Shown here piece by piece: positions 45,753 through 56,500 of a DNA stretch of 64,000 bases. The stretch covers positions 51,562 through 115,561 of the forward strand of contig JACEEZ010011704.1 in the NCBI GenBank assembly GCA_016584305.1, given 5' to 3'. This DNA is from Chionoecetes opilio. Its lineage: Eukaryota; Arthropoda; Malacostraca; Decapoda; Majidae. The notes under the pieces were generated by a model, which searched no databases, was not told the origin of the DNA, and saw only the letters and a program-made list of their open reading frames with translations. The position numbers were made by a program, and so were the translations under genes. Numbering within the stretch: position 1 is the first letter of the stretch; every line of letters begins with the position of its first letter.

Positions 45753-46299
45753 TATCACATGCCTGCAGCCAACACCAGCCACTGCCTGGGCCACCCTGTA
45801 AATTTTGTTTTGGTATGGCAAGATGGCGGCTGGTGGCTGGTGGCTGACTTCAGTATCTCGGCCACAGCTAGCCCAGATCCGCGATCCATGTTATATAATA
45901 GTGGTCCTTACGGCCGAGGCGGCCTCCCTACCGAGGCTTGTATCTCCTAAACATTTGTAAGCATACGCCGCTGCCCGGGTACCAATAGGCTTATATTTCA
46001 ATCCTTACCTCGGTGGTAACGTCTTTTTATGCATGATAAATGACGTTTTTTTTAGATATATGAGATACGCCGGGGCTACGTACACCTCCTCATGAGGTGG
46101 TGTAAATCTACACCATAATTTTGGCCCTGTACGTCACGGAAATGGAGTAAGTACGCTTGCTGGATCCAGACAGGAGGGCGGGTCGCAGACTTTCGCCTAG
46201 GCGTAAAGTCTGGGGTTGTGAGGTCACGATTTGGCGCAGATATTGCTCCTGATCCAAGAAATTTTCGCAAGAGGAGTATCTCAGACTTACGTTGACATA
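45753..46299. other. Unassigned, with several short palindromes
   Basis: No gene supported. ACACCTCCTCATGAGGTGGT at about 46083 is nearly palindromic. GACTTTCGCCTAGGCGTAAAGTC at about 46189 is an almost perfect hairpin. Confidence 0.5.
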
Positions 46300-46600
46300 A
46301 GCCGGCGTATGTGTCTGCTGGATCTGGCCCCAGGTTCGAATCCCGGCCAGGGGAGTCGGCGTGCAGCCCAATCAGCTGTTCATCCTTCCTTTCATGGATG
46401 GTGGATAATGGGTACCTGGGGAAACCTTGGGGAAGGTAACTGGGGGTAACCCCGGGGGTCCCCACTAGCCCTGTGTCCCGGGGTACCACAGGCTCAATTA
46501 CCTTAAGGGCTAATGCCACGGAGATGAGCACCGAGGGCCCAAAGGGATGCCCCATTTACCTTTTACCTAATATAAACCAATCCCCCACAAGTATTCAAGT
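46300..46600 (+). repeat. Possible SINE body with pol III B box
   Basis: GGTTCGAATCCCGGCC (about 46334) is an excellent B-box match, followed by a 250-bp body and then a GACAGACAGAC tail that grades into the long GA/CAGA microsatellite. No A box is evident at the expected distance upstream, so the 5' part may be missing or replaced by the CTGGATCTGGCCCC-ended sequence that precedes it. Confidence 0.45.
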
Positions 46601-46611
46601 ATTAGACAGAC

Positions 46612-46915
46612 AGACGCTAAGAAGAGAGAAGAGAAGAAGGAAGAGAGAGAGAGATGGGGGGAGGGGGGAAAGAGAGAGAGAGAGTAGAGAGGAGAGAAGA
46701 GGAGAGAGGAAAAATATCATGTAGAGAGAGACAGACACAGAAAGAAAAAGAAAGAAAATAGACAGACTGAGAGAGAGAGACAGACAGAGAGAGAGACAAC
46801 AGAGAGAGAGAGAGACAGACGGGGAGAGGGAGAGAGAGAGAGGAGAGAGGAGAGAGAGAGAGAGAAGAGAGGAGAGAGAGAGAGAAGAGAGAGAGGATAG
46901 AGAGAAGAGAGGAGG

Positions 46916-46961
<46 letters not shown>

Positions 46962-47167
46962 GGGAGAGAGAAACAGAGAGACAGACAGACAGACAGACAG
47001 AGAGAGACAGACAGACAGACATACAGACAGACAGAGAGACATACAGACAGACAGAGAGGGAGAAACAGAGAGACAGACAGACAGACGACAGACAGAGACA
47101 GACAGACAGACAGACAGAGAGAGAGAGGAGAGGAAGGGGAGAGAAGAGAAGAGAGAGAGAGAGAGAG

Positions 47168-47228
<61 letters not shown>

Positions 47229-47330
47229 GGAGAGAGACAGACAGGGAAGAGACACCCAGAAAGAAAAAAAAAGAAATAGCCCAGACAGACAGACAGAGAG
47301 AGAGACAGACAGACAGACAGAGAGAAAGTC
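46612..47330. repeat. (GA)n/(CAGA)n compound microsatellite
   Basis: About 720 bp of purine-rich GAGA and CAGA units. The three long minus-strand open frames (up to 285 codons, Ser/Leu/Val/Cys only) are artefacts of the absence of stop codons. Confidence 0.96.
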
Positions 47331-47690
47331 GCAACTCGTGCTCGTGCTCGCGCCTTCCCACAGCCCCAAGATGGCCGACCCACAACAAATGGACGTCGAC
47401 AATAGTTAAAATTCGGAGGGATGACGACGTAGTTATCATCGAAGAAAACCACAATACCTAACGAGTGGTACTATCATACACTCCCACACCTTTATAGCGC
47501 GTAGTTAACCTTGTGTCACCTTAATTAAGGGTCTATTAAGGGTTATGTAAAGACGTGTTTGTAGCTCCATTTTTCAGGGTGTTTTGCTGGGTTTCTGTGG
47601 GAATTACGGGTTTTTTGTGGGATTTGGTGGTTTTGTTGAAATTTGGTGACGGGGTAGGAAGGAAAATTGTCCGAATTGACTGTCCGTTCA
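47322..47690. repeat. Repeat R copy 2 (uninterrupted)
   Basis: The complement of this segment matches 11930-12175 plus 19346-19475 with no LINE between, so it is the empty-site counterpart of LINE2. At the target it reads, in complement, CGTTAGGTATTGTGGTTTTC. Confidence 0.88.
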
Positions 47691-47740
47691 AGACGCGAAT
47701 TTTTTTCTTTTGTTTACTTACTTGTTTACTTGTTTCAAGT

Positions 47741-48140
47741 TTAGAGGGTAATGCCTGACAGTCTGGTGGTCCACCCCCGCTGCTTGTTTGTTTGGGGTCC
47801 CTGTGTAGAAGGGGCCACTTGATCTACGATTGGTTGGGGGCTTTGCAGCGGGGAGTGTACCAGGCCACTGGGGGCTCGTCTGGTAGGTCCTAGGAACCTG
47901 TCTAGAGCGGCCTTATGTGTCCACACTGCACCACTGACGCCTCTCACTTCCTTAGGTAGAACATTGAATGTTCTTTTGGGCAACATGACTCGACTGGCAG
48001 CCAAAAGAGTCTTGGGTTCTGGTGGAAGCGTGTGATGCAGGGCTTCCTCACACACGACGTCCATTGCGCTCGCTTTTGGCCAAAAGGGACACTTACCACA
48101 CAGGTGGTTGGGGTCAGGTACCATTTTTCTATATCTTCCA
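47741..48140 (-). pseudogene. 3' fragment of a LINE ORF2
   Basis: The minus-strand frame ending at 47741 contains TFNVLPKEVRGVSGAV followed by ALDRFLGPTRRAP and, later, VDQVA. This is the C-terminal tail found at the end of many CR1/Jockey-type ORF2 proteins (FNxLPxxIRxxxG...FKxxLDxFL...PDxP). The frame is open from about 48140 (YRKMVPDPNHL) to the stop. The rest of the LINE is absent, as expected for 5' truncation. It joins the snapback element at 48167. Confidence 0.7.
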
Positions 48141-48166
48141 GATATAGATAGATATTTGTGTAATTT

Positions 48167-48299
48167 ATTGGTAATAATGGACGAGTTTCGGGGGGGTCTT
48201 TTTAGACACATATTTTTCTTGGCCTGCAATAGGTGTTGTTCTAATGGAGTTTTATTTTGCGCAAAAAAAAAAAAAAAAATAAATAAATGAAACCTGTTT

Positions 48300-48330
<31 letters not shown>

Positions 48331-48432
48331 GCGCAAAATAAACTATTCCTTGAAAAAGCAAACCCATTGTAGCCAAGAAAAAATTGTGGTGTCTCTGAAA
48401 ACGGGGCCGGAAAACCGTCCATTATTACCAAT
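48167..48432. mobile_element. Snapback element (arms only, no GGTTAGG array)
   Basis: ATTGGTAATAATGGACGAG at 48167 is complemented by the end at 48432. The whole 266 bp is two arms of the family at 2465-4360 joined through A, T and G homopolymers. It lacks the tandem array seen in other copies, so it is the minimal form of the family. Confidence 0.8.
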
Positions 48433-48469
48433 TTTTTTGGTAAATATCCAGTGAAACCCCCGAAACTCA

Positions 48470-48880
48470 CTTTGGATTATTTTACGATGGCACCAAACTT
48501 GCCTACACAATTGGGGAGCATGGTTTTTGTTTACCTTATTGTATTCTAAAGACATTTTTCTGAGCTTTCCGTCGCAAATCAATAGTTTCGGAGATATAGG
48601 GAAAATTTTAGGTGGGGGGAGGAATAGTCTCCTTGTTTACAAAATGCCTCCCTCTTCCTCTTCTTTGTGACCTGCATCGCTTTTGTTCCGAGGGAAGTTT
48701 TCCGGGGCGCATCCTGGTAGGAGTTAATCTTTGGGTTTTGGTATTTTATTAAACTTTATTATTGGACCAGTTAGGAGGTTACAGGTTAGGTAAGGTAAGG
48801 TTAGGTTCAGGTTAGGTAAGGTTAGGTTAGGTTAGGTTAGGTTAGGTTAGGTAAAGTTATGTTAGTTTTATGAATCGGCC
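48470..48880. repeat. Palindromic repeat family P, second copy, with (TTAGG)n
   Basis: 48475-48690 matches 4450-4655 (TTTACGATGGCACCAAA, CGTCGCAAATCAATAGTTTC). The middle then appears in the opposite orientation to copy 1 (GGACCAGTTAGGAGGTTA at about 48765). Ends in a TTAGG array. Confidence 0.8.
48808..48855. repeat. Interstitial telomere-like (TTAGG)n
   Basis: Seven nearly perfect TTAGG units, the arthropod telomere repeat, embedded in an internal repeat. Many shorter blocks occur in the window. Confidence 0.9.
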
Positions 48881-49299
48881 ATACAACCTCTCTGAAAACT
48901 GACAAATTCACCGAAAAAGTAAACATTTTGAAGAAAAAATCTAAAGGGAAAGAATCACTTTCAAATTTCAAATTTTCGGTCATTTTCGCTGCTTTTCGAT
49001 AACTTTTATGGTCATCACAACAGGTCAATCGGTGAATTTCGTTTCCCCCACCCAAAAACCCCGTATTCCCGCCAGGTCCCCAAGATCGTAGGGGGGGGGG
49101 GGTAGAAGCAAACAGAAGCATTTCCCACAGTTTTTATGGTGATTTTCCTGTTAAAAACATCAAAACACGTTGGTATATTATAGTTTTGACCACGAAATGG
49201 AGTATTGTCCTATTGTAAACATTGACCCAGCATAGTTCTAATGTGTTTTGGATGAATCTGGTACTCGTCTTTGTACGAAATGGTTGTTTATATGGTGTG
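48881..49299. other. Unassigned; poly(G) tract at about 49091-49102
   Basis: No gene. 49040-49080 (CCCCCACCCAAAAACCCCGT) resembles 11625-11650, so this is probably an eroded repeat. Confidence 0.5.
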
Positions 49300-49535
49300 A
49301 ACTACGGTTTTATAGGGAGTTTCGTACACAAACTTGTTTCGTACCCAGGTTTTGTTAGTTGTTTCGTACACTGCTATGAGTTTTTTCGTACATACCTGGT
49401 GTCGTTTCGTAACTAGTAGTCAAGTTCAACTCTGAGCTGAGTGTACGAAACGACTATGGTTTCATATAGACTACGAAACATCTTTTTGGTGTACGAATTA
49501 CTGGTGTAGAAACAACTTTGTGTACGAACTGACTG
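49300..49535. repeat. GTTTCGTACA motif cluster, part of the composite repeat
   Basis: TTTCGTACA-like motifs occur about eight times on either strand. 49385-49490 matches the complement of 60180-60270 in composite copy B (GAAACGACTATGGTTTCATA). Confidence 0.75.
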
Positions 49536-49589
49536 TTGGTAGTGGTGGTAGATTTGTAGTAGTTAATATTGTAGTTTATAAATGGTTAT

Positions 49590-49639
49590 ATGAGAGAGAG
49601 AAAAGAGAGAGAAGAGAGAGAGAAGAGGGGGGAGGAGAG

Positions 49640-49672
<33 letters not shown>
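49590..49672. repeat. (GA)n microsatellite
   Basis: Purine run with GAGAGA units. Confidence 0.95.
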
Positions 49673-49674
<2 letters not shown>

Positions 49675-49679
49675 GCCAT

Positions 49680-50199
49680 AAGAGAGCCCCTCTCTCCCTC
49701 CCCCATTATCTGCCCCATTACCCATTTTTGGTTTGTGCCTTATGTGCAAGGCTTAGCCAAACACTTGCCTGCTTTGAAGGTCCTAGCCACTCACCACTCC
49801 ACTCCTCCACCTTAGAGGTGGGTGGCGTGAGGCTCCTGGGGCTGGCCTTACTCCTTGGCGGGCAAACACTGGCTGGGTGTTAGCTGGAGGGTGGAAGCAG
49901 GAAGCACCTGCAAGAAGCATTGCCTGCTTGTGTGCTGACGGCACCAATTGTTACAGGTGTGAGGTGAAGAGTCCAGGTCCGCCCACGCCAGGACCCTCCC
50001 GGCTTCCCTTGTATTAGGGAAGTTTGTTCACCCGGGGCCTCCACCGGGTTCCTGCAGGACCATGCGCCTCCCACCACAGGGGTGCTGGCAGAATAGTGCT
50101 GCAATGGAGGGGCGTAAAGGCCCTCATTGTGCCATTTGGCAAAGTGTGCTCCAGCAAGGCTGGCTTACTCAACACAAGCCTCACCCATCCACGCAAGAC
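49680..50199 (+). other. Region 5' of the zinc-finger array
   Basis: Not repetitive and moderately GC-rich. An open frame beginning at 50024 runs into the first finger but in a different phase, so an upstream coding part of the zinc-finger gene could lie here. No KRAB, BTB, ZAD or SCAN-type N-terminal domain is recognisable. Confidence 0.4.
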
Positions 50200-51460
50200 G
50201 GGGCTGAGTGTGACCACTGTGGCAAAGTTTTTCACTGATAAAGGGTGTTTTTTAGGAGCCAAAATGGTCACCCACACTGGTGTGAGAAACTTTGAGTGTC
50301 AGGAGTGTAGGAAAACATTTACCGGAAGAGCCATCTTAACAGACACATGCTCACCCACACGGGTTTAGAGAAACTTTGAGTGCCAGGAGTGCAGGGAAAA
50401 CATTTGCCCACAAGGGCAATCTTAACCACACAAAATGCTCACCCACACTGTTGAGAAAAACTTTGATGCAGAGTGTAAGGAAAACATTTACCCACAAGGG
50501 CAATCTAACAGACAATGGTCACCACACTGTTGAGAGAAACTTTAGTGCCAGGAGTGTAGGAAAAACATTTACCAAAGAAAGAGCCATTTTAAACACCCAC
50601 AATCTCACCCACCTGGTGAGAAATTTTGAGTTTTCGAGTGCAGAAAACATTTCCCCACAAGAGCATCTTAACAACAATCCTCACCACACTGTGAGAGAAA
50701 CTTTGAAGGTCAGAGTGCAGAAACATTTACACCACAAGAGCATTCTTAACAAAACACATCACCCACACTGTGAGGAAAAACTTTGAGTGTCAGAGTGTGG
50801 GAAAAACATTTTTGCCCGAAAAGAGCAACTCTTAACACACACATCCTCACCCACACTGGTGAGAGAAACTTTGAGTGTCAGGAGTGCGGGAAAACATTTA
50901 CCCACAAGAATGATCTTAACAGCCCACATGCTCACCCACACTGGTGAGAGAAACTTTGAGTGTCAGGAGTGCCGGAAAACATTTCCCCACAAGAGCATTT
51001 CTTAACATACACATCCTCACCCACACTGGTGAGAGAAACCTTTGAGTGTCAGATTTGCAGGAAAAGCATTTACCCACAAGAGCAGTCTTAAAACACACAC
51101 ATGCTCACCCACACTGGTGAGAGAAACTTTGAGTGTCAGGAGTGTGGGAAAACTTTTTGCCCGCAAAGAGCACTCTTAACAACACACCCCTAAACCCACA
51201 CTGGTGAGAGAAATTTTTAGTGTCAGGAGTGCAGGAAAACTTTACCCCAAGAAGCGATCTTAACAGACACATGCTCACCCACACTGGTGAGAGAAACTTT
51301 GAGTGTCAGGAGTGTAGGAAAACATTTACCCAGAAAGGCATTTCTTAAACACACACATGCTCACCCACACTGGTGAGAGGAAGTACAAGTGTGATATTTG
51401 CGGCAAGTGTTTTCCTACCAAGAGTCGTGTTGCCAGGCATATCCAGACACACCTGTGAGG
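50200..51460 (+). pseudogene. C2H2 zinc-finger protein, about 15 fingers, frame-broken
   Basis: Tandem 84-bp units encode classic C2H2 fingers with the TGE(R/K) linker, e.g. [10 protein letters not shown] then [20 protein letters not shown] (about 50895-50985). Cys pairs start near 50208, 50293, 50377, 50466, 50545, 50632, 50710, 50786, 50872, 50956, 51042, 51130, 51217, 51300 and 51385. Such proteins bind DNA in the nucleus. The last finger (CDICGKCFPTKSRVARHIQ) differs most and is followed by a stop at about 51457. One- and two-base indels break the frame in most units; decay and consensus error cannot be separated. Neighbouring units are so alike that recent unit duplication is likely. Confidence 0.88.
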
Positions 51461-51558
51461 AGGGAGGTGGCTGTGTGGGGGGGTTTGTGCTTGTGGTGGT
51501 GGGTGAGGGGCTTGCCAGGCACATACAACGCCACTTGTGAGGTGTTGTTAAGAATATC

Positions 51559-51564
51559 AATAAA
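51559..51564 (+). terminator. Poly(A) signal AATAAA downstream of the zinc-finger array
   Basis: AATAAA lies about 100 bp after the stop codon, followed by a GT/T-rich stretch (TTGTGTTCAATGTTTTATTT), the normal layout of an animal cleavage and polyadenylation site. It argues that the array once ended a real transcript. Confidence 0.6.
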
Positions 51565-51599
51565 GCCACTTCATGAATAATTGTGTTCAATGTTTTATT

Positions 51600-52484
51600 T
51601 CACAGATTACAGAGGGAAAAAATGCGAGAGAGAGAGAGAGAGAGGTGATAATAGGTTCAACATGCATCGCCAATGAACAGACTTAGAAGAGAAATAAAAG
51701 TATTATAAACACTCCTCCTCCTCCTCCTCTTCTTCTTCATTGGCAAATTACTCCTCCTCTTTCCTCCAGAAAGTAATATTAGTAATGAAAGAATTAATAA
51801 AACAATTTCCCATTATAATTATTATTGTTATAATATTTTTGCCCCTAAAAGTTTGTTTATATTGTTTTATGCTTTCAATGATAAAAAGTTCAAGAAAAAT
51901 AAGAGAGAGAGAGAGAGAGAGACTAATTCAGGCAGATTTAAAACGACCACATAAGCAAAGTATGTACCGCTTATACCGTGCGGTTTCCCTCGCCGTGCTC
52001 TCACTCGCGTTACCCTCCCTTCCACGTGTGACCCGCCTACCTTCAAGAAGCCTTAAACCCTACCCTACCTTACCCTATTCCTAACCTTACCCTACCCTTA
52101 TAGAAGCAAGAAGACCATTCCTTCAAATTCAGCTTCCCCTGCTACTTCTTCGGTATAATGGATTATCGCATATACCGGATCACCCTCCCCCCAAATTGTC
52201 CCCTTTATAGCGAGGGTTTTACTGTGTATGGCATGGAAACAAGACCCTAGTAGTAAAAATTAAGCTGAAAAAAGTAAATACATAGAATACCCGACACACA
52301 ACTATAGGTCACTGGTTGAGATTCCCAGCCAGAAAAAACAATAAAGTGCTTCCCATTAAAAGTGTATAAGTTTGGTTACTGTAGGTAGTAGGTAAGTAAG
52401 CAGTAAGTAGTATAGTAAGTATAGGAGTGGGAAAGTCACGTTTTGAGGCAGTAGTGTGGAGACCAAGATCCTAATTGCACTTTT
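51600..52484. other. Intergenic; short GA and CTC runs
   Basis: (GA)n at about 51626-51643 and 51904-51922, (CTC/CTT)n at 51710-51740. ACCCTACC/TTACCCTA repeats occur at 52050-52100. No gene. Confidence 0.6.
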
Positions 52485-52840
52485 TATTTTACTCGCTTAT
52501 TTTCTCACTTTCTCAACTTTCTTTAAATTTTCTCACCAATTTCACTATTTTTGTATTCCACTCACCATCTTTTTATCTCACTATCTTTTCATCTCACTAT
52601 CTTTTTATCTCATTATCTTTTTATCTATCTTTTTATCTCACTATCTTTTTTTCTCTTTTTATCTCACTATCTTTTTATCTTCACTATCTTTTTACCTCAC
52701 TATCTTTTTATCTCACTATCTTTTTATCTCATCATCTTTTTATCTCACTATCTTTTTATCTCACTCTTTTTATCTCTATCTTTTTATTCATCTTTTTATC
52801 TCACTATCTTTTTATCTCTATCACTATCTTAATCTATGTC
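52485..52840. repeat. 16-bp minisatellite, unit TCTTTTTATCTCACTA
   Basis: About 20 imperfect units. Phe/Leu/Tyr/Ser-rich open frames here are artefacts. Confidence 0.93.
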
Positions 52841-53029
52841 AATTATAGCTTTCAGGTCCTATAAAAGCTTCGGCTTATTGGACCTGGCTTTATCACTATA
52901 TGTAATATGTTCATATGTACAAAACTACATGGCCAAATAAATATATCAATATCAATGTCAATATCAGCTCCTGGCTGATTTTATTTAATCTAGGTGAGAT
53001 ATAAGTGGCAACAATAAGGCCTCGGTTTT

Positions 53030-53240
53030 TGTTGCTTTGGCCTTGACACGCGCTCTTTTGTCAGTCGATTGTGCATGCATCTGCCTGCTGCTATTGCCCA
53101 ATCGAACACTGGCCTATCTTGATCGATGGAACAAGTTACCAGCAAATGTTGTCGAAGATGTCTACATTTCACAATAACTACATTTAAAAACAGACTTGAT
53201 ACGCACTGTAAAGTAAATGGGTATTGATAGTGCCCTGCGA
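53030..53240 (+). pseudogene. 3' fragment of a second LINE type
   Basis: Frames read DRWNKLPANVVED then LKTDLIRT / FKNRLDTHCK in the next phase, the WNxLPxxVVxxxS...FKxxLDxH tail that ends many LINE ORF2 proteins. Only the last ~70 codons are present. The end of this fragment is also present in the duplicated segment at 56541, so the fragment predates the duplication. Confidence 0.65.
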
Positions 53241-54339
53241 ATTCATATTATAGTCCCCCGGATCGATTAGTGGTAGTGGTAGTTGTAGTTAGTATATTTC
53301 ATATCCTATCATTCTTCACTACGAAACTTCCATGTTCCTATCTTCTTTAGGGACATGGTATCATTTTCCAACAGTTTTCTTACATGTAGTTGATAGTTAG
53401 TAGTATGTAGTTCAGCAGATACCCTCGTTATGGACCAATAGGTCTCCTGGTGTCTGTTGTTCCTATTTATTCCTCTTACCGGACGTCCTGGAGCTGTGTG
53501 GGAGGAGAAGAGGAGAAAAAAAGAAGAGGAAATGTAAGGGGAGAAGCATCAGTGGGGCTTGGAGCAGGAGCAGGAGGCAGGAGCAGGAGGAGGAGGAGGA
53601 GGCATATAGGTGTATCGTGAAATCAGAGGACGTTCCAGGTGGCTTCCCCTCCCTCACTCCCCTTTGTAATATCCTCGTCCTTCATGGCAGTCTCCTGTAT
53701 CGTCCTCGTCCCCTGCAGCCTAAGAGTTAGTTGTCATGGTTTGGACACTTCTGCTGGAAAAAAAAAGGTTGATGTAATTATATAATGCGATGTGTGTTAG
53801 TTCGTCAGGTCACTCCTCATACTCATAGGTGCATCTTCTTGAAGCACACTCATCGACACAAAGTATATTCATTTTTTCTCTTTTTTTTTTGTACAAAATT
53901 ATGATATATGTTTTTTTCTATATTTTTGTGTACATGCGTTGCGTTGCCTTTTGAGTACATACTTTTTTTTCTATATTTTTGAGGATTTAATTTGTTTTTT
54001 TTTCCATATTAATTAAAATACAGGTAATCCTTCCTCTTATTTTGTCTGAACCTTTAATTCTTGATCTATTTTTTATCTTCTTCCTATTTTTTCTTCCTTC
54101 CTTGTTTTCTCCCTCATTTTTTCATAACCAATGACCTATTTTTTATCCCTAGTTGCCATCACTGCCTTTCTCACTCATATCCATTCTTCAGTCCTACATT
54201 CATTCCATCATCCTTCCTTTCTTCACTCCTCCATTAGTCTTCATCCCAACCTTCCCTTTCTCTCCTCGTCTCCTCACCCCCGTCATCACCCTTATAAATA
54301 AGACTAACCAACACATCTGGGAGGCTGGACACATGAGCA
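53156..54339. repeat. 1.2-kb duplicated segment, copy 1
   Basis: Nearly identical to 56541-57740. Differences include two 5-base GCCTA indels (near 53931 and 53957, absent here), a few substitutions and small length changes in GA/GGA and T runs. It holds a GGAGCA/GGAGGA purine tract (53560-53600) and otherwise no gene. Confidence 0.95.
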
Positions 54340-56164
54340 ACACATAAGGCGTAGAGGACACATAAGGCGTAGAGGACACATAAGGCGTAGAGGACACATA
54401 AGGCGTAGAGGACACATAAGGCGGAGAGGACACATAAGGCGTAGAGGACACATAAGGCGTAGAGGACACATAAGGCGTAGAGGACACATAAGGCGTAGAG
54501 GACACATAAGGCGGAGAGGACACATAAGGCGTAGAGGACACATAAGGCGTAGAGGACACATAAGGCGTAGAGGACACATAAGGCGTAGAGGACACATAAG
54601 GCGTAGAGGACACATAAGGCGGAGAGGACACATAAGGCGTAGAGGACACATAAGGCGTAGAGGACACATAAGGCGTAGAGGACACATAAGGCGAGAGGAC
54701 ACTAGGCAGAGGACACATAAGGCGTAGAGGACACATAAGGCGTAGAGGACACATAGGCGAGAGGACACATAAGGCGTAGAGGACACATAGGCGTAGAGGA
54801 CACATAAGGCGTAGAGGACACATAAGGCGTAGAGGACACATAAGGCGAGAGGACACATAAGGCGTAGAGGACACATAAGGCGTAGAGACACATAAGGCGT
54901 AGAGGACACATAAGGCGTAGAGGACACATAAGGGGAGAGGACACATAAGGCGGAGAGGACACATAAGGCGTAGAGGACACATAAGCGTAGAGGACACATA
55001 AGGCGTAGAGACACATAAGGCGGAGAGGACACATAAGGCGGAGAGGACACATAAGGCGAGAGGACACATAAGGCGTAGAGGACACATAAGGCGTAAGACC
55101 ACATAAGGCGTAGAGGACACATAAGGCGTAGAGGACACATAAGGCGTAGAGGACACATAAGGCGGAGAGGACACATAAGTGCGTAGAGGACACATAGGCG
55201 TAGAGGACACATAAGGCGTAGAGGACACATAAGGCGTAGAGGACACATACAGGGCGTAGGAGGACACTAAGGCGTATGAGGACCATAAGCGTAGAGGACA
55301 CATAAGGCGTAGAGGACACATAAGGCGAGAGGACACATAAGGCGTAGAGGACACTACAGGCATAGCAGGACACATAAGGTGAGAGACACATAAGGCGGAG
55401 AGGACACATAAGTGGCTCGGTAGAGGACACATAAGGCGTAGAGGACACATAAGGCGGAGAGGACACATAAGGCGGAGAGAGGACACACATAAGGCGTAGA
55501 GGACACATAAGGCGTAGAGGACCACATAAGGCGTAGAGGACACATAAGGCGTAGAGGACACATAAGGCGTAAGGACACATAAGCGGAGAGACACATAAGG
55601 CGTAGAGGACACATAAGGCGGAGAGGAACACATAAGGCGTAGAGACACATAAGGCGTAGAGATGGAGGACACATAAGGCGGAGAGGACACATAAGGCTAG
55701 GGAACATAAGGCGTAGAGGCACATAAGGCGAGGTAGGAGGACACATAAGGCGGAGAGGAACACATAAGGCGAGAGGAACATAAGCGAGAGGACACATAAG
55801 GCGTAGAGGGACCAAAAAGGGGAGAGGACACATAGGCGAGAGGACACAAAGGGGAGAGGACCATAAGGTAGAGGACAAAAGGCGGAGAGGACCATAGGGG
55901 TAGAGGACACATAAGGGGTTAGGGGGGGACAATAAGCGAGAGGACACATAAGGCGGAGAGGACACATAAAGGGTAGAGGAAAAAGGCGGAAAGGAAAAAA
56001 AAACCCAAAAAGGCGGGGGAAAAAAGGGAGGGAAAAAATAAAAGGGTAAAGGGGGGGACACATTTAAAAAAAAAAAACGGGTGGGGTGGGGAAAAAGGGG
56101 GGAAAAAGGGGGGGACACATAAGGCGGAGAGGACCAAATCCCTAAAGGGGGAGGAAAAGGGGGG
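54340..56164. repeat. 18-bp satellite array 1
   Basis: Unit ACATAAGGCGTAGAGGAC, with a frequent T-to-G variant at position 11. About 100 units. The first ~19 units are clean, with the G variant at units 5, 10 and 16. From about 54690 units carry indels, and from about 55700 to the gap the array degenerates into G/A runs. Because 18 is divisible by three and no minus frame has a stop, all three minus frames give giant hexapeptide-repeat ORFs. Confidence 0.97.
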
Positions 56165-56500
56165 NNNNNNNNNNNNNNNNNNNNNNNNNNNNNNNNNNNN
56201 NNNNNNNNNNNNNNNNNNNNNNNNNNNNNNNNNNNNNNNNNNNNNNNNNNNNNNNNNNNNNNNNNNNNNNNNNNNNNNNNNNNNNNNNNNNNNNNNNNNN
56301 NNNNNNNNNNNNNNNNNNNNNNNNNNNNNNNNNNNNNNNNNNNNNNNNNNNNNNNNNNNNNNNNNNNNNNNNNNNNNNNNNNNNNNNNNNNNNNNNNNNN
56401 NNNNNNNNNNNNNNNNNNNNNNNNNNNNNNNNNNNNNNNNNNNNNNNNNNNNNNNNNNNNNNNNNNNNNNNNNNNNNNNNNNNNNNNNNNNNNNNNNNNN
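56165..56500. other. Assembly gap (336 N)
   Basis: Undetermined bases. The sequence after the gap (56541) re-enters the unique segment already seen at 53156. Confidence 1.

Noticed and set aside
46595..47454. 285-codon Ser/Leu-rich frames on the minus strand
   Set aside because: They lie in a GA/CAGA microsatellite; low-complexity artefact.
48808..48855. A chromosome end (telomere) because of (TTAGG)n
   Set aside because: The block is 35-40 bp, is embedded in a dispersed repeat, and has unrelated sequence on both sides.
52456..52864. Phe/Leu/Tyr-rich hydrophobic frames resembling membrane proteins
   Set aside because: They are translations of the 16-bp TCTTTTTATCTCACTA minisatellite.
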